A model generated the notes under the pieces. That model did no database searches, was not told the DNA's origin, and was given only the letters and a program-made list of their open reading frames with translations. Shown in pieces: positions 62,766 to 64,000 of a DNA stretch of 64,000 nt. A program made the translations under genes and the position numbers. Origin of the DNA: Methylobacterium frigidaeris (GTDB taxonomy: Bacteria; Pseudomonadota; Alphaproteobacteria; Rhizobiales; Beijerinckiaceae); the NCBI RefSeq assembly GCF_022179185.1, contig NZ_BPQJ01000019.1, forward strand, positions 62,001-126,000. The letters run 5' to 3'. The first letter of the stretch is position 1, and each line of letters begins with the position of its first letter.

Positions 62766-63914
62766 ATGGATTTCGATCTGAGCGAGGAGCAGCGCCTCCT
62801 CAAGGACAGCGTCGAGCGGCTTCTCGCCGACCGCTACGATTTCGAATCCCGCAAGCGCCATTCCAAGGAGCCCGAGGGCTTCTCGAAGGCGATGTGGGCG
62901 GCTTACGCAGAGCAGGGACTGCTCGCGGTGCCGTTCGCGGAAGAGGATGGCGGCATCGGCGGCGGGCCGGTCGAGACGATGATCGTCATGGAGGCGTTCG
63001 GCGGCGCGCTCGCGCTCGAACCCTACCTCGCCACGGTCGTGCTCTCGGGCGGCGTGCTGCGCCACGCGGCGGCGCCTGAGCAGCGCGCCGAGTGGCTCCC
63101 CGGCCTCATCGCCGGCGAGACTCGCTACGCCTTCGCGCACACCGAGCGCCAGGCCCGCTACGACCTCCACGACGTCGGCGTCACCGCGCGCCGCGACGGC
63201 GACGGATGGGTGCTCGAAGGGGAGAAATCCCTGGTCCTGCACGGCGACAGCGCCGACCGGCTGATCGTCTCGGCCCGGACCTCCGGCTCCCGGCGCGACC
63301 GTGACGGCATCGGCCTGTTCCTGGTCGAGGCCAATGCCGAGGGCGTGTCGCGCCGCGGCTACCCGACCCAGGACGGGATGCGGGCGGCGGAAGTCTCCTT
63401 GTCCTCGGTCCGGGTCGGGTCCGGCGCCGTGATCGGCGATCCCGCCGGGGCCCTGCCGGTGATCGAACGGGTGACGGACGAGGCGATCGCGGCGCTCTGC
63501 GCCGAGGCGGTCGGCGCCATGGACCGCATGCACACGCTCACGGTCGAGTACCTGAAGACCCGCAAGCAGTTCGGCGTGACGATCGGCTCGTTCCAGGTGC
63601 TCCAGCACCGGGCCGCCGATATGTTCATCGCCTTGGAGCAAGCCCGCTCGATGGCCTTCCTCGCCACCATGATGGCGGGCGAGGACGACGCGGAGGAGCG
63701 CGCCCGGGCGATCGCCGGCGCCAAGGTCCAGATCGGCCGCTCCGGCCGCATCGTCGGCCAGGGCGCGGTCCAGCTCCACGGCGGCGTCGGCGTGACGATG
63801 GAGTACAGCGTCGGCCACTACTTCAAGCGGGTCACGATGATCGACCAGCTGTTCGGCGATGCCGACCACCATCTCGGTCGGGTGGCCCGGATGGGCGGGC
63901 TGATCGCCGCCTGA
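62766..63914 (+). CDS. Acyl-CoA dehydrogenase, small subunit, PimD-like
   Basis: A 382-residue acyl-CoA dehydrogenase: MDFDLSEEQRLLKDSVERLL, VPFAEEDGGIGGGPVETMIV, AFAHTERQARYDLHDVGV, YLKTRKQFGVTIGSFQVLQH (FAD-binding), QLHGGVGVTMEYSVGHYFKR. The catalytic glutamate of the usual C-terminal motif is absent (FGDADHHLGRV), and no equivalent of Glu244 of its neighbour is evident. It therefore probably pairs with the upstream PimC-like subunit as an alpha2beta2 enzyme, structural or FAD-binding in role. It lies 195 bases downstream of the partner, separated by the palindromic repeat. Confidence 0.9.
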   Translation: MDFDLSEEQRLLKDSVERLLADRYDFESRKRHSKEPEGFSKAMWAAYAEQGLLAVPFAEEDGGIGGGPVETMIVMEAFGGALALEPYLATVVLSGGVLRHAAAPEQRAEWLPGLIAGETRYAFAHTERQARYDLHDVGVTARRDGDGWVLEGEKSLVLHGDSADRLIVSARTSGSRRDRDGIGLFLVEANAEGVSRRGYPTQDGMRAAEVSLSSVRVGSGAVIGDPAGALPVIERVTDEAIAALCAEAVGAMDRMHTLTVEYLKTRKQFGVTIGSFQVLQHRAADMFIALEQARSMAFLATMMAGEDDAEERARAIAGAKVQIGRSGRIVGQGAVQLHGGVGVTMEYSVGHYFKRVTMIDQLFGDADHHLGRVARMGGLIAA

Positions 63915-63922
63915 CGGAGCAC

Positions 63923-63944
63923 GAGCGGGAGATGAATCCCGCTC
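63923..63944 (+). terminator. Hairpin after the last gene
   Basis: GAGCGGGA (63923-63930) pairs with TCCCGCTC (63937-63944) across a six-base loop, about ten bases after the stop. No T-tract, so it is a weak terminator candidate. Confidence 0.4.
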
Positions 63945-64000
63945 ATCTCCGCGAGGGTAAAACTCGTTTGAGTTCGCCTTCTGGGGGCGGTTGGGTGATC

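Overview
This is a very GC-rich, gene-dense chromosomal segment from an alphaproteobacterium, most likely of the order Rhizobiales/Hyphomicrobiales and probably a Methylobacterium-like organism. The reasons are a BioR-type biotin regulator beside bioY-bioB, the order pal-cpoB-tilS-ftsH-glmM, a flagellar cluster with flaF-flbT between flgL and flgD, Omp25-like outer-membrane proteins, and a methylsuccinyl-CoA dehydrogenase with an N-terminal extension (ethylmalonyl-CoA pathway). I see no tRNA, rRNA, CRISPR array, phage or intact insertion sequence.

Layout. 1-3.7 kb: a DUF2336 gene cut by the window edge, then the biotin block bioR, bioY, bioB, read leftwards and carrying BioR boxes. 3.8-4.7 kb: a broken methyltransferase/acetyltransferase hybrid. 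4.8-8.6 kb: opgG-opgH for periplasmic glucans. 8.7-16.5 kb: glmU, a DUF2270 membrane protein, an ECF sigma/anti-sigma/fasciclin set, glmS and a DUF2778 envelope protein. 16.7-21.6 kb: a flavoprotein, TerC, MgtE and a small iron-permease-like protein. 21.6-28.7 kb: a receiver-only response regulator, then pal, cpoB, tilS, ftsH, glmM. With glmS and glmU, glmM completes the route from fructose-6-phosphate to UDP-GlcNAc inside one 20-kb stretch. 29-32 kb: three consecutive beta-barrel outer-membrane protein genes, two with long proline runs just after the signal peptide. 32.4-33.4 kb: a low-GC island with an orphan ABC substrate-binding protein. 33.7-39.6 kb: an SDR, mcd, a 58-residue protein, a glycosyltransferase and a DegP-like protease.

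39.6-54.2 kb is a flagellar cluster read leftwards: a hypothetical membrane protein, DUF1217, flgF, fliI / flgE, flgK, flgL, flaF, flbT, flgD, fliQ / flhA, fliR, a FliJ-like gene, flgJ, a FlgN-like gene and a small FliL-like gene. Each of its three internal gaps longer than 100 bp contains the same 16-bp direct repeat (GCTTG-N6-GSTTG on the plus strand, one helical turn apart), which I propose is the binding site of a shared flagellar regulator. A divergent PilZ gene closes the region. 54.8-63.9 kb is a fatty- or dicarboxylic-acid beta-oxidation locus resembling the pim genes of Rhodopseudomonas: acyl-CoA ligase and SDR on the minus strand, then thiolase, a two-domain hydratase/dehydrogenase and two acyl-CoA dehydrogenase subunits on the plus strand. 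Its gaps hold elaborate palindromic repeats.

The most noteworthy items are the shared flagellar motif, the BioR boxes, the methyltransferase/GNAT fusion remnant, the putative heteromeric acyl-CoA dehydrogenase, and the cloverleaf-like palindrome at 62.6 kb. Nothing in the window clearly amounts to a wholly new defence or mobile system.
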